From NCBI GenBank assembly GCA_903813345.2, contig CAIIXF020000007.1:14490714-14554713 (forward strand): a DNA stretch of 64,000 nucleotides. Reading direction: 5' to 3'. A program made the translations under genes and the position numbers. Below the pieces are notes generated by a model, which searched no databases, was not told where the DNA came from, and worked only from the letters and a program-made list of their open reading frames with translations. The stretch is from Owenia fusiformis (Eukaryota > Annelida > Polychaeta > Sabellida > Oweniidae). The first letter of the stretch is position 1. The number at the start of each line of letters is the position of its first letter. Positions 24,072-35,356 of this stretch are shown here, one piece after another.

Positions 24072-26940
24072 ATTGTAGTCTTGTATATTCTCGTCCCAGC
24101 TCACCTCAATGGATTGTAAAACTGATGCGTCTCACTTTGGCCCGTTAGTCGTTTGCTAGCCAATGCTGTTTTGAGCTCATTGTGATGTTTAATATGATAC
24201 AATGTCCCTTCAAGCTGCCAGATAACAAATATCAACGATGCCTATCAAGTGTAATAAAATGGCATATTGTACTAATAATTATATGTAAAATATTCCAAAC
24301 GAGATATTGGATACATCTTGAAATTTTATGTCTCTGCTCATATATTGAAATTGTAATCATGCAGTTCTGGCATTTACTGATGAATATGTAAGAACACGTG
24401 TGCAAAATAAGAAAGGCCAAGTGTTACAAAGCACGGCAGGAAAACGAAACAACTAAGGGCACAATTAGATATGGGGAAAGCAAATCCCTTCTATCCCAAA
24501 CAATGATCGAACGTAAAGCAGTGTTGAATAGAACCTCTAAGCTATCGGAGAGGAGCCATTAGGGAGTTTAAGCTTGCATATAAGCTTAAAATCGAAACAC
24601 CAACCTATACGTATAACCAATCGCCCATACAATAGTCCATTTGTCATTTTCTGAACGTATAAATATTTAAAAGTATGATGTTTTTCTGTGTAAACACTAT
24701 CATTAGGGATTATTGGAGTGATTTAGCTGGGTTGCCCAAAAAATAACTTTGGGGAAATGTTTTGTATCTATTACCATGGTAACATACCAGGTATATGGTG
24801 GTATCCAAACGCTAAGTCAATAGTCAACGCCATGTTAAGCGATTGCACCCCTCCCTAATCAGCCTATATCATTTTTTCCCCAAACAAACTTTTTGGGCAA
24901 CCCAGTTAAATCACTTCAGAAAACCCTTATTATCATAAATCGACCATAAAACATCGTACTTTTAACAATTTCTAGGTTCACTATTGGATGTATAGGGGTG
25001 ACAAATGGACTACAAATGCATCGCTTAAATATTTTTCGTTCACGTTTAGGTTGTGAAAAACATTGCACGCTTAAACGAATCCAAAACCTCAAATCATGAT
25101 GTCGCCACAATACAAAAATGGTTTATATACATGTACTAACTGTCGAAATAATATAAGGGAAGAGAATTTAATCTAAAAGGGTTTGATACAAACAAAGTAT
25201 AATCTCAAAGCTCATAAGAGTTTCTTTGACAATTAAGAATCGACCTGAACTTCTAAATGTCTTCGTGATAAATATCTCAAACCAAAAAACGTTTACCAAA
25301 AGGTGACAAATGCATTGAGGATGTAATGTGATCAAATAAAATTGATAACATCGAGCAATGAAATGGTTGTTATCCGTGATAAATATAAAATACCACATAC
25401 ATTTATTAAAATCTACTAGTGAACATTTTTTATTTGATTAACATGAGTTGAATACCATTCATCATTTTCTAAATATATTGCCAAGTGAACATATTGGTTG
25501 TGAATGCTGCAGCTGTCACAGAAAAGTGAGTGTGACAAAATTGCAAGCAAATATGATTTCAAGGTGAAGTTCCCGAATGAAAGGACATTTACCGGGGGCA
25601 TAATTATTTTTTTCATTCTACATTGAATAACGTTTGTTTATCCAATGATTTATTTCATTTGTTGCTGTTTAAAGACTATCTAGTCTCAACCTGTATTGAT
25701 GACTTTATTATCCGTTCACCTTTATATTGCGTTTGGACCATTACATGTACAAATGAAATACAATCTGAATGTGGAATATTGAGAAATGTTTTAGGACGAG
25801 TCATGATGTACAGTTGATTCAACATCTAAGTTTAGAACTCAGCGACATGAGTTGAATGAAGCAGCGCGTGAACCCGGAATGCAACGTTTAGGACATAATG
25901 ATGACTGGACTCTACAGATTGACTGTAATGGCGCCTGGTGATACCCTTTTGACGCAGGCGCGTATCGCCATGTACGCAAAATACGCCCAGGCGTACTGTT
26001 TGAATTTGAAAAAATATTTTGAAAAAAACATGAAATTCAGTATTTTACTGTTATTTTCGTTGATGATGTGTAAACCTTTGTTGTACAAGTGTATTAACAA
26101 TAAGTTCTCGATTCCCTCATTGTCATTCACTGTTTTCGTGATTCAAAGATTCAAATTTTTTCGTGATTCAAAGAGTTGCGTCATTCATGTACGCTTCTTC
26201 AAGGCCGTATGGGGTATGATGGCGAATCCCGGCAGAGTACACGCTCAAAATCAGCAAATTCAGTACATATAAACCTGAGTATCACTTGACATTATTGAAT
26301 GTAAGAAGTTATTTAATAATCATTTAAACCGTACGATTAGTGGGTTTAGCTTTAACTACATTGATTAAGCCAATAAAAGCCCTTATGTGTACAGAGCATT
26401 TCCAAATTCGCACGACCTTGTGCAGACGACTTTCTCTATTTACATGGAAAGTCAATACAATTACTACAGAGAAACAAAATTCTGTTGTCATAAATATAAG
26501 TGCGTTCAGTCATTTTATTTGTGTTTAGTTCAAATCCAGGTGACGAAAATTATGACATTAAAATGGTGTACAGTATAAGTACAGTAGGTCAAATAGGCAA
26601 AGGTCGATAGAAATAATTTTTAAACCCCCTTTAAATAGTCTAAAGAGAAATAATTTTTATATAAAGATGGCATGGTGATCGATATGTGTTTATTTATAAA
26701 CATTCTCTTAGAGAAAAAGATAATACTACGACTGTTGGTGCTGCCATCTTTATATCGACCCAGAACCTATGGTAGGTCTGCACGAAAAATCATACGCCAA
26801 AAATCGCATTCATCTTCACACATTATTCATCCACATACGTAGAGGGGGCGTACCCTTCCATTTTTTCATCCAATGACTATTTATTGTCATCTACTTTTCC
26901 ATATTGGATCTAGGATTTAAGTTTGCACAATCGGGTTGAT
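24072..26940. other. Intergenic, upstream of the secreted-protein gene
   Basis: Should contain the promoter of the minus-strand gene starting at 24071, but I see no clear TATA box or initiator. A MITE lies at 24718-24914. An inverted repeat (AGATGGCA near 26668, TGCCATCT near 26743) suggests another small element. The open frame at 25898-26272 has no motif or splice context and is not called a gene. Confidence 0.45.
24718..24914. mobile_element. MITE with CTGGGTTGCCCAAAAA ends
   Basis: A 197-bp element. Its left end GTGATTTAGCTGGGTTGCCC and the complement of its right end GTGATTTAACTGGGTTGCCC match over about 40 bases with few differences. The interior holds no frame. Confidence 0.7.
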
Positions 26941-26941
26941 A

Positions 26942-28650
26942 TTTTTTTTTTTTTTTATTTATTTATTTGGAAAACGCTTTTAGAGCAGCGGCACTCAATC
27001 GGTGCATCCAATACATCATATATAAAATATAAATGGGATAAAACATATCATGCAAAAGGCCACTAAAAACATGCATACGACTATTGTGTGCACTGTACAT
27101 GTATTTTCTTTAAAAACAATTTGACATATTTGTCAAACTTCACGTAATTATCATGTCCCCACAAGAATAAAGTGTCATCTCCCAGAGCCCAACATGTTTT
27201 TAGTTGTACACTTCCTGCTAGAAAGTCAGAGGAGAGTTGGTGGTTGCAGTTTGACACAACATTATTGAAAAATACATTCCTATCACTACCAAAGTAGGGA
27301 CAGACAAAAAGTCTATGCTGTATAGTATCTTTAACATTGAGGTTACAAAAGAGACATATACCATTGCCTTGACCCCATCTTTGAAGGTCGGAGCGAAGGC
27401 CAAAACATCCCGTTCTGGCCATGAATTTAAGTTTCTGACCATAGAAATCGAAGTCTGAGTTCATATAATTTTCCTTAGAGAGATTACTTTTCAAACATTT
27501 GTAAAGATTTAGGGATGACTTCTCCCCTATTGAAGAGAAGAAAGCTACATGGCTTAAATCATTTGAGATCTGGATGTATGTTTTATACCAGTTATCATCC
27601 TGCCTTTGAAGGATGCCATCCAGACCATGTTTTATCAGGATCTCCTGAATATTGGCAAAATAGGGGAAAGCCTTGCCTTCCTGACCATTTATGTATTTTT
27701 GTACATTGTGTTGAAAATTGCTTTGTGAACTGACCCTTCTTTAATAGAGTGCTTTAAATATAAAAAATAATCGATTTGACGTTTTTCAATGACATCTAGA
27801 ATAGGTCTTAATCCTAAATCTCCTAACAATGCCTCTCTTGCAGGGCGGCATCTAAGCTGGAGAATGGCTCTTGCTACATTGTATTGCATTGATTTGAATT
27901 TTTTGCAAGTTGTCTTATTCAGAATCAAGGTGGGACATCCATGTAATAAGGCTGGCAAAAACATTGTATCATGCATTTTAATTCCGAATTTGACTCGCAT
28001 AACATTGCAATGCTTGGTTAAGGTTGAACTTATCATTCCTTGTACTCTTTTTGATTTAGAGCTTAACATATTATTTATGTGGAAAGAATCCTTCATGGAC
28101 CTGTCAATATGTATACCCAAATATTTATAGTTCTGAACTTCGGAAATATATGAGTCCCCCAAAATCCAAGTTTTTTGTTTATCTAGACGTTTTCCTACTA
28201 TCATAACTTTTGATTTTTTTAAGCTAAATTTAAATCCCCATTTGATTGAGAAATTATCTGCAATTTTTAACATTTTGTTTAAACCCTCTTCATTGTCAGC
28301 AAGTAGTACAATGTCATCAGCAAACATTAGAGCTGGGATTTTTTGCCCCTCGAAAGGAATGCCTGTTGATTCTTCTTGGAGCATTTCAACTAGTTCTGAC
28401 ATTACAAGGGAGAATAGGGTCGGGGAAAGACAGCAGCCTTGCTTTAGGCTATTAATGGAACTACTTTCTTCCCAATCAGTTGAAATTGATCCAAATATAA
28501 CTTTATTTTGAACACCATTGTATAGTTCCCGTAGGAGTCTCCACACTTTACCCTGAATCCCTTTCTCCCATAATCGAATGAATAATAAGTCCCTATTTAC
28601 AACATCGAATGCCTTGGATATGTCCAAAAATGCTAGAAATGTCTAACGAT
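26942..28650 (-). pseudogene. 5'-truncated LINE: reverse transcriptase plus zinc knuckle
   Basis: Translation from about 28648 downward begins inside the reverse transcriptase with 'LDISKAFDVVNRDLL', continues through the RT motif 'LKQGCCLSPTLFSLVMSEL' and the catalytic box 'LMFADDIVLLAD', and runs in one frame to 27689. A second frame, 27494-27081, gives 'ARTGCFGLRSDLQRWGQG' and the knuckle CLFC-x8-H-x4-C. Between them (27495-27688) stops and frame shifts break the reading, so the protein is not intact. The 3' end is a poly(A)-like tail (complement of the T-run and TTTA repeats at 26941-26968). The missing 5' half is typical of incomplete reverse transcription. It lies downstream of the lengsin-like gene in the same orientation. 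The clade is not assigned. Confidence 0.85.
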
Positions 28651-29149
28651 GCAACAAAATCAACACTGGCACTAGCCTAGTGTAGACAACTAAAAGACAT
28701 TCTTGTATATATATGAGCAACAATGTACTGTTTTATTCCTGTATTGTGGAGATAAATCCTCACTCTGGATAATATGTTTTAAATTACAATTCATTACAAT
28801 TTTATTGACTCAGATTGAGTACTTACTAAACAGTACTGTAAAGTACATTTTATGTTAATGAGAATCTGTGATGAACCTCTGTGGGTTTACATTTTGGAAA
28901 GAACGTTATCAAGGATTATTCCCGTCCCGTACTGGCCTGTCTTATTCAACCAAGCGCCTCTTATGCGTGTTAGATTAAGGGTAAGTTAAATATTATTTAG
29001 TATTAATTGTTATCTATATTGCCTCTTTATTGTAAAGGGGCATAATTATATATCGTGCTTTTAAAAGCGTATATGCCTAGCCAGGAGGAACCTGGCTGAG
29101 GTCCGTGTTTATAAGTATAAATGTCAGTCGCGATTTCAATGTCTTGGCC
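28651..29149. other. 3' flank of the lengsin-like gene
   Basis: No exon is seen. A minus-strand AATAAA hexamer at 29026-29031, 119 bases past the stop at 29150, is a plausible poly(A) signal for the lengsin-like gene. Confidence 0.45.
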
Positions 29150-30502
29150 CTACAGCAAATTCAAGTAGAGATAGCGTTCTTTTTCGTAGGTGGCATCATC
29201 TTCGTGTCGCGTCCCGGGTAAGAAATTTATTTCAGTTTCCTCCTTACACTGGGACCACCAATTAACGAAATCTTCACCGAGTGCGTCGACCATGTACTTG
29301 TCTGCCTTTAGAGCCTTAATAGCATCTGTTAGAGTCATCGGGAGAGAATCGCCTTCGAGTTGAGGAGGGCACTCAAGGTTATTCACGATTCCATCGATCC
29401 CAGCGGCCACAATACCCGCAATAGCAAGGTAAGGATTTGTCGAGCCACAAGGTAGACGATGCTCAAAATACGTCGCTTTTTCATCGTAGTTCTTCACTCG
29501 TATCGATGTAAGTCGGTTCTCTATTCCCCAATTGGCGTTGTTGGGGACTCCGGCGGTATGCAATCTGCGATAGCAGTTAACAGTAGGGGCGCAGAGAGCA
29601 GTCAGAGCGGCCATATGCTTGATGTTACCAGCTAACCAGTATTTGGCGATCTCAGAAAGATTATCGTCGGCCTTGGAGTCATGAAGAGCGTTTCGACCAT
29701 CCTTCGTCCACACGGAATGATTCATATGGAGGCCATTTACGTGCTGGTACATGTCTATTACGTTATGAGGTTTGGTCATGAACGATGCGATTAAATCTTT
29801 CTGTATCATGATCTCTTTGACCCCATTTTTAAAGAGAAACATATTATCAACGGCTTTGATACCCATCTGAGGAATAAGAGCGTATTCAAATTGCCCTCTA
29901 CCAAACTCCACTTCAAAATACTCACTGGGAACTCCCATCCTTTGCATGTACTGATCGATTGTCAGCCATATATCCTCCGTTTCAGTAGTACGAACATTGA
30001 TCATGTAGTCCCTTCCTTCATAGACTGGCTCGCCGTTTTGCTTAAAAACTTGAAACTCCATCTCGGAGGTTGACATGAACTCATACCCCAAACTGTCCAG
30101 CTTTGACAGTTGCTTCTGACATATTGCCCTCGTGTCGATATTAAGCGCCGGTTCGTCTTTCGCCCAATAAGAATTACATAACACTTCTCCAATCTTAACC
30201 TTGCCCTGGCCCGCCCATGGCACGGAATGGAACGTCGTCGGATCAGCAACAACTAAGAAGTTTTTCTCAGTGTTTACAATCTCGGGTATCATCGTTATCT
30301 GCGTATTTGTGACGCTAGCAACACTTATAAACGAACAGTAGGCGATGCCGTTCTTCATGTACTTTGCAACATTATACTTTGGAACGAGTTTGCTTCGCCC
30401 AATGCCATGGAAGTCAATCATGGTAAACCGTACATAGTCGCAGTCCTCGATCTTCAGGTTATCAGCTGTCTTAACTTCAGTGATGATTTCTTGCTTTGGT
30501 CC
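29150..30502 (-). CDS. Lengsin-like glutamine-synthetase-fold protein, main exon
   Basis: A 450-residue single exon encoding most of a class I glutamine-synthetase fold of the lengsin type. Visible landmarks are: the N-terminal beta-grasp segment with 'FHGIGRSKLVPK'; 'STSEMEFQVF' (first metal-ligand pair E-x-E); 'FEVEFGRGQFEYAL' (second ligand region); 'NGLHMNHSVW' (ligand/ATP histidine); 'GIENRLTSIRV' (nucleotide arginine region); and 'FEHRLPCGSTNPYLA' (E-x-R box). By position, the Glu expected eight residues before the GQ-x-E glutamate is Val, with Glu on both sides, so activity is uncertain; vertebrate lengsin is known as a non-catalytic relative. The frame opens at an AG acceptor ('atatttccag' then GGA at 30502) with no ATG at the exon start, so at least one upstream exon is missing from this call. 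Glutamate-ammonia ligase activity cannot be asserted. Confidence 0.82.
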   Translation of the reverse strand, partial: GPKQEIITEVKTADNLKIEDCDYVRFTMIDFHGIGRSKLVPKYNVAKYMKNGIAYCSFISVASVTNTQITMIPEIVNTEKNFLVVADPTTFHSVPWAGQGKVKIGEVLCNSYWAKDEPALNIDTRAICQKQLSKLDSLGYEFMSTSEMEFQVFKQNGEPVYEGRDYMINVRTTETEDIWLTIDQYMQRMGVPSEYFEVEFGRGQFEYALIPQMGIKAVDNMFLFKNGVKEIMIQKDLIASFMTKPHNVIDMYQHVNGLHMNHSVWTKDGRNALHDSKADDNLSEIAKYWLAGNIKHMAALTALCAPTVNCYRRLHTAGVPNNANWGIENRLTSIRVKNYDEKATYFEHRLPCGSTNPYLAIAGIVAAGIDGIVNNLECPPQLEGDSLPMTLTDAIKALKADKYMVDALGEDFVNWWSQCKEETEINFLPGTRHEDDATYEKERYLYLNLL

Positions 30503-31329
30503 CTGGAAATATTGAATCAAAATGCAAATTTTGGTACATTTTGTTATTTTACCACCAGAAAGGGTTCACATATTTCAAACTTTTTGTGGACGGCGGGTGG
30601 TGTTCGGCAAGTGGCAGTTGGCGTTTGTAATAAATTCGTGCGGCGTTTGTAACAAATTCTTACAACCTCCAATAACTCAACAAGTACTGTTTACACTGCA
30701 CTTTAAATGCTCTATAAACATGTTGAGTTCCAACATATTTTTGCCAATATATTGGAGGTCAAAAAATGGTAAAAATGCATTTTTCAACATGCTTCAAATT
30801 GACCTTCAATGACCTTTGAAAGGTCTAAAAATTGATTTTTTGAATTGATTATTTGGATCCAAAAGATTTAAGCCAGCTTAATGACAAAATACTTACTGAG
30901 GTCGGAAAAGGTAAAACTATCTAGGTAAAAGGTCAAGGTTATCAAACTAGATCACAAACACTGTTGCCAAACATATTAAAGGTCAAAAAAGGTATTTTTC
31001 AACTTGCTTGAAATTGACCCAATATCTTTCAAAATCACCGTCAAAATGTTCTCAGAAGTTACAATCTGACTTTCGTTGACCTGCGTCACCTTCAATGACC
31101 TTCGAAGGTGGTTATATTTTGTCATATTAATGCTTTGTTTAGCTTGACGCATGCGCAGTTTAAAGTTATCTTCATCGATCAATCCAGTTGTAAGGTGTTC
31201 GATTGCATACGACTCAAATTGAGTATTAGACATGCCCTTGGAATACTCCAAAACCTTTGTAACATTTAATTGGAAATAAGTCTTACCTATTTGTTATTGT
31301 ATTATGTTTTATAAAACATGAATTCCAGA
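30503..31329. other. Upstream of the lengsin-like exon; AGGTCA-rich repeats
   Basis: The stretch 30770-31120 contains many 'ttgaccttcaatgacctt' and 'aaggtca' words, a degraded repeat. On the minus strand an ATG near 31233 opens 'MSNTQFESYAIEHLTTGLI' and continues past 31080. A phase-compatible GT follows 'TTGAAG' near 31088, so this could be the missing 5' exon of the lengsin-like gene. I have no homology evidence, and the join would run into repeat sequence, so it is not called. Confidence 0.3.
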
Positions 31330-32463
31330 GTGACGGAATCACACATTTGACGAAAAACGACATTTAAAACGCAATCTGTCAAATATACAGGGGTTTCTTG
31401 ATGTTATATGGGATCTTCTAGAGACGGAGTTGTTTTGTGTTTCTATAAAAAACGTCAACATAAATGTGCGTACATTGTTTTTTTATTGTTACGGGCTTTT
31501 TTCTCCTCCGTGACGGAATCACTGGTCCTTTTTCACAAAATGCCCCCTACTACCATCGTCTTTCATTGCCTGCTCATTTTGACCTATTGGAGTGCTCGTT
31601 TTGACTTAATTCTATCGTTAAGAAAATAGTTCAACGAAATAAACCCGTTCATGTGTTTTACAATGTTCTGACACTGTAATGTTGAAATCATAATGTCGTT
31701 ACGGAATCACAATTTTAAGCGTGATGGAATCACGAGACGAAAATTAATGAAAAGAAGTTGACTTTGAACCGTGTAGGAAATATCACGATTAACATTTTGT
31801 GCAATGATAAACTATTCAATGGAATATTATCATCGAATATATCGTCGTGTAGGTCGTACGGCATCAGGAACCATAACCTCTTTTGAATTCCCCTGTCAAA
31901 AGTGACATTGTAAAAATCAATGGGAAATTAGGTGATTCCGTCACGTTTGGTTCATCACTCATCAAAGTACCACGTGAGAAAATAGCAATACTGGATACAA
32001 TACAGGGGATATTTGCCAGATGTTTTGGTCAAAAAGCGCAAGAATCGTGAACGGAGTGTAGTTGATCTAAAAACTTCATCGAAACAGCTTTAAAATGATA
32101 TATAACTTTAATTAGAATATTATCTTATAATCCGGGGAATCAAAGTTACATTCACGCGATACCCTTAAAAAACAAATGCGCCACCTTTTTGCGACACGTC
32201 AATGTAAATGATTTAAAATATCATCGTTATAGTCATATCCCTCATTGAATGCACCTTGTGAAGTGTTACAGTCATATCTCGGTGGGGTGACTAAATGTGA
32301 TTCCGTCACGAGTAGTTTGAAGGGATAAGGAGGTCGTGTGTTCCTTAAACTTCACAGAAAGGAGCGTTACATGTTATCTAAAGTAAATCCTTAGTAAGAA
32401 AGGATATCTCTTTGTCTGGAAAAATTTGACAAACTTTTTTTGCTCTTTTCGTGACGGAATCAC
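31330..32463. repeat. Seven copies of GTGACGGAATCAC in 1.1 kb
   Basis: Exact GTGACGGAATCAC occurs at 31330-31342, 31510-31522 and 32451-32463. Its complement GTGATTCCGTCAC occurs at 31932-31944 and 32297-32309. One-base variants lie at 31698-31710 (GTTACGG...) and 31721-31733 (GTGATGG...). The motif has palindromic arms GTGA/TCAC. The sequences between copies are not similar and the spacing is irregular, so this is not an ordinary tandem repeat. No gene lies within it. Confidence 0.7.
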
Positions 32464-32670
32464 AAAACGCATTATTGAGAGGTTCAGATTTGATCATGTT
32501 TTCAAACATCTAAATATTTATTTTTTCTATTCTAGTTTTCTGAATGATACTTTGAATTTTTTGCAAATGTGGCCTCTAATCATGGAATTCATGAAAACAT
32601 GAACAATAATTTGATATTTGACCCCTTGCAATAATATGGATAAATTCTGGTAATAAAATGTTTTAAATGA

Positions 32671-33156
32671 TCAGATACGTTGTCACAAATGGCGGACATA
32701 ACCATCGCTTCAATTAGATGTTCATGAACTGTATGTTTAATAGAGCACCTAGACTAAATTCCTTTGGAACAACAATCAATCAAAGTGTCTTAATACTCAT
32801 TGTACAGTTTATAATGTTCTACCATCGAAATTAAGTCTTTAATCTAACCGATCAAAATGAGATACGGGACAACGGACATTGTAATCACCATATGCCGTTG
32901 TCTTTCTAAATTACTCAAATTCGGCGTTGTCATTGACGGTATCGAAGACGCAATATTGTGGCGATTCGCGACCCAATTTGATCGAAATGGGATTTCATAT
33001 GATACATTATCACAAGAACTTAATACACGCACAGAATTAGCGACGATAAAATCCCATGAAATGAGGACCAAGTGATTAAACAGTTGAAGCGACGGTTAAG
33101 TCCGCCATTTGTGACAAAGGTATCTGACTTTACCGTTGTCAGGCTATTCCGGTGTG
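32671..33156. mobile_element. MITE, CACACCGGAATAG family, left tip lost
   Basis: Matches the intronic copy at 20973-21475 over nearly its whole length. It starts at 'tcagatacgttgtcacaa', so the outer 30 bases of the left end are missing. The right end (ggctattccggtgtg) is intact. Confidence 0.75.
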
Positions 33157-33336
33157 ACCATGGACAATATAACAGGACTAGGATGGTCTTCTTGAATTCT
33201 CAAAATGCATCTTGGCTAAAAGTTGAGTACTAGTTTTCAAGCAATTTGTTAGCAATGTGTGAACAATAAGATATGTGACACTATCTTGTCTCTAAAAACA
33301 GTCTCAATCTACATATTGCAGTTTTCTGAACTGTAC

Positions 33337-33797
33337 TTAAGGTGCCATGGAAGTTAAACAGGAAGTGACAAAAAAATTTGCATTTTTAGACATTTTTGAA
33401 CTAATATAACCGAGTTATGTTTTGACCTCCAGTCAATTGAACTAGTTCCAAATACCATTTACAGGTCCATGATCACAATGTTCATGGTCAGAATGACCCT
33501 AAACATGATGAAATAATCTTTTCAGCCCTCTGAAAATGTGACTGAAAAATAGCTAGGAGTAGGAAAGGTCACTGAACAGAATCTTTTGAATTTTTCAGAA
33601 AATGTGCCCAATATATTGCCCTAAATGATACAATCTTTGAAAATTTGATATCATTCATAGAAAAAGAAAAAAAATGAAAAAACTGATTTGAAAAGCGATC
33701 TATTTTCCTTTTTATGACCGCAATTTTTGTATAAGACAATTTTCTAAAATTTCAAAGATTGTTTTGTCATTTCCTGTTAACTTCCGTGGCACCTTAA
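33337..33797. mobile_element. TTAA-flanked MITE, GGTGCCAyGGAAGTTAA ends
   Basis: A 461-bp element with TTAA at each end. Its inverted termini GGTGCCATGGAAGTTAAACA and GGTGCCACGGAAGTTAACAG continue into 'ggaagtgacaaa'. A longer, more diverged relative in the opposite orientation lies at about 38343-38935. Confidence 0.7.
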
Positions 33798-33921
33798 CTG
33801 CAAGTCTTCGAAATGTGCCTCTATAATGAACTTCTACAAATCGCCATCTATAACTCTAATTGCACCTCTAAAGGCACTTCTAGAGAATGAACTTCTATCT
33901 GTCTTCAGTTCTTTGATGTTA

Positions 33922-35030
33922 CAGTTAGCACACTGGACTCCCGATGCCAAAGTCCTGGGTTTACGAAAAAGACCGACCCCACTGACCACCGACCGGTCGG
34001 TGTTTTCCACTGGTAGCCTCAAAACAGGGTTTGAAGAAAATGTGTAAAAGACCGACCATATCATGTAAAAGACCGAACATATTTGTAGCCTTAAAATATT
34101 AATAATTTGATTTTGAATGTCAATCGTTGGACTAGGCAACGTTTTTTACCGATTTTGTACCGTGCAACGAATGGCAAGCAAACAAATTGGGCATGACCGT
34201 CTCCTCTCGATTAATTGTCCTGCCTTAGGTCCTAACCTATCATTAACCAACCTATCGTTTCTACGGGAATCTATCCTAATTTTTTACTGAAATCTAACAA
34301 TTTCGAAACAAAAATGATTTGTTATCGTCATAGCCTACTGAATTCTGAACACGATATAATGTTGCATGCCTTCTCTTATCGGGATTAAAAGTGACCAACC
34401 ATTTCAGAACACCATTAGAAAGCTTTTTTCTCATATTAAATGTAGTTTTTACCAGTTGACGTTTAACAACTGAGAAATCAAACATAACGTTACGACGTGA
34501 ACATCGACAATGTAAGTGTGTTTTTGTTATTGGTTTCATATGAATGAACTTAGGCTAATGCAATGTTACGTGCGTTTTCTCATCATAATCCAAAGTGACT
34601 AATCAGGATGAAATTGGTCTTCTAACAACTGAGACATACTTAAAAATATGACATTACACACCACGACGATGTAACGTTTTCATCGTGATTTGAAATGATT
34701 AATTATACGTTTTTAAATCACGACCTAGTAAAGGTACTATAGTCATTGGATTCCCAGTTTTAGTTTTACTTCTAATTTTGCATTTTTTCATCTTTATGTA
34801 AAAGACCGTCAGCCTACCACCGACCACATGTACCCAACTGTGGAGAGTGACTGGTCGGTGGTCGGTGGTCGGCGGTCGGTGTTTTTCGTAAACCCCAAAG
34901 TCCTGGGTTCAATCCCAGCCTGCAGCGACAGGATCCAGCTTGTGCTAACTAGTACGCCAGAGTTATCGCATCCTACGACCCCTTTAGATTGTGGTCGTAC
35001 GCCGGTATCATTGGTAAGCCTGTCTTTCTA
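33922..35030 (+). repeat. tRNA-like SINE split by a DNA transposon
   Basis: Removing 33957-34904 joins 'gttagcacactggactcccg...' to '...gggttcaatcccagcctgc', giving a tRNA-like 3' half with a clear RNA polymerase III B box (GGTTCAATCCC at 34906-34916). The sequence after it (to about 35030) is a plausible SINE body. The tRNA 5' half with an A box is weak, so this is a tRNA-derived repeat or pseudogene rather than a functional tRNA. Confidence 0.6.
33957..34895. mobile_element. DNA transposon with 9-bp target duplication
   Basis: Its inverted ends start GGGTTTACGAAAAA and run through GACC/CGACC-rich blocks for about 35 bases. It is flanked by the direct repeat CAAAGTCCT at 33948-33956 and 34896-34904. 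A 9-bp duplication fits Mutator-like elements best; an 8-bp reading would fit hAT. No transposase frame is seen inside. Confidence 0.75.
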
Positions 35031-35125
35031 CAATGTCGGAGAATGAACTACGCATTGCACTATTAAATGACCTACCTCGATACATTTCAGAGTATTTTAG
35101 AATTCTTTTTATGTTGTTAGATCGC

Positions 35126-35356
35126 CAATTGTATGGGTTTATCGGCAGAACGAAGATATTTTAGGTTTTACATCGGAAATATATCAGCAATTTTCAAAAT
35201 GTCGGAAGGGGAATTCCCCAGGGATTTCCCTTATGATTGGTGCATGCCGGGAACTGAATGGAGGAATTTGACGGTTGAAATAAGTTAAATATTACACACA
35301 AATATTGCTATCAAAAACGAAAACCTCTTCGTTCTGCCGATAAACCCATACAATTG
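35126..35356. mobile_element. MITE with perfect 31-bp inverted ends
   Basis: The 31-base inverted repeats begin CAATTGTATGGGTTTATCGG and continue to CGAAGA, apparently without a mismatch. The interior of about 170 bp is unique in the window. Perfect ends suggest a young insertion. Confidence 0.8.

Noticed and set aside
25898-26272. Plus-strand open frame of 124 codons
   Set aside because: No recognisable motif, poor start context and ordinary AT-rich composition. A chance frame is likely.
30503-30520. Frame start 'MIQYFQ' of the lengsin-like exon
   Set aside because: The codon is TTG, not ATG, and a good acceptor (atatttccag) immediately precedes the coding part at 30502.
30976-31251. Minus-strand frame 'MSNTQFESYAIEHLTT...' as the first exon of the lengsin-like gene
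   Set aside because: The phase is compatible, but there is no homology, and the candidate donor lies in repeat sequence. It is kept only as a possibility.
33922-34916. A functional tRNA gene
   Set aside because: Only the 3' half with the B box is convincing. The A box is weak and the sequence is interrupted by a 939-bp insertion.
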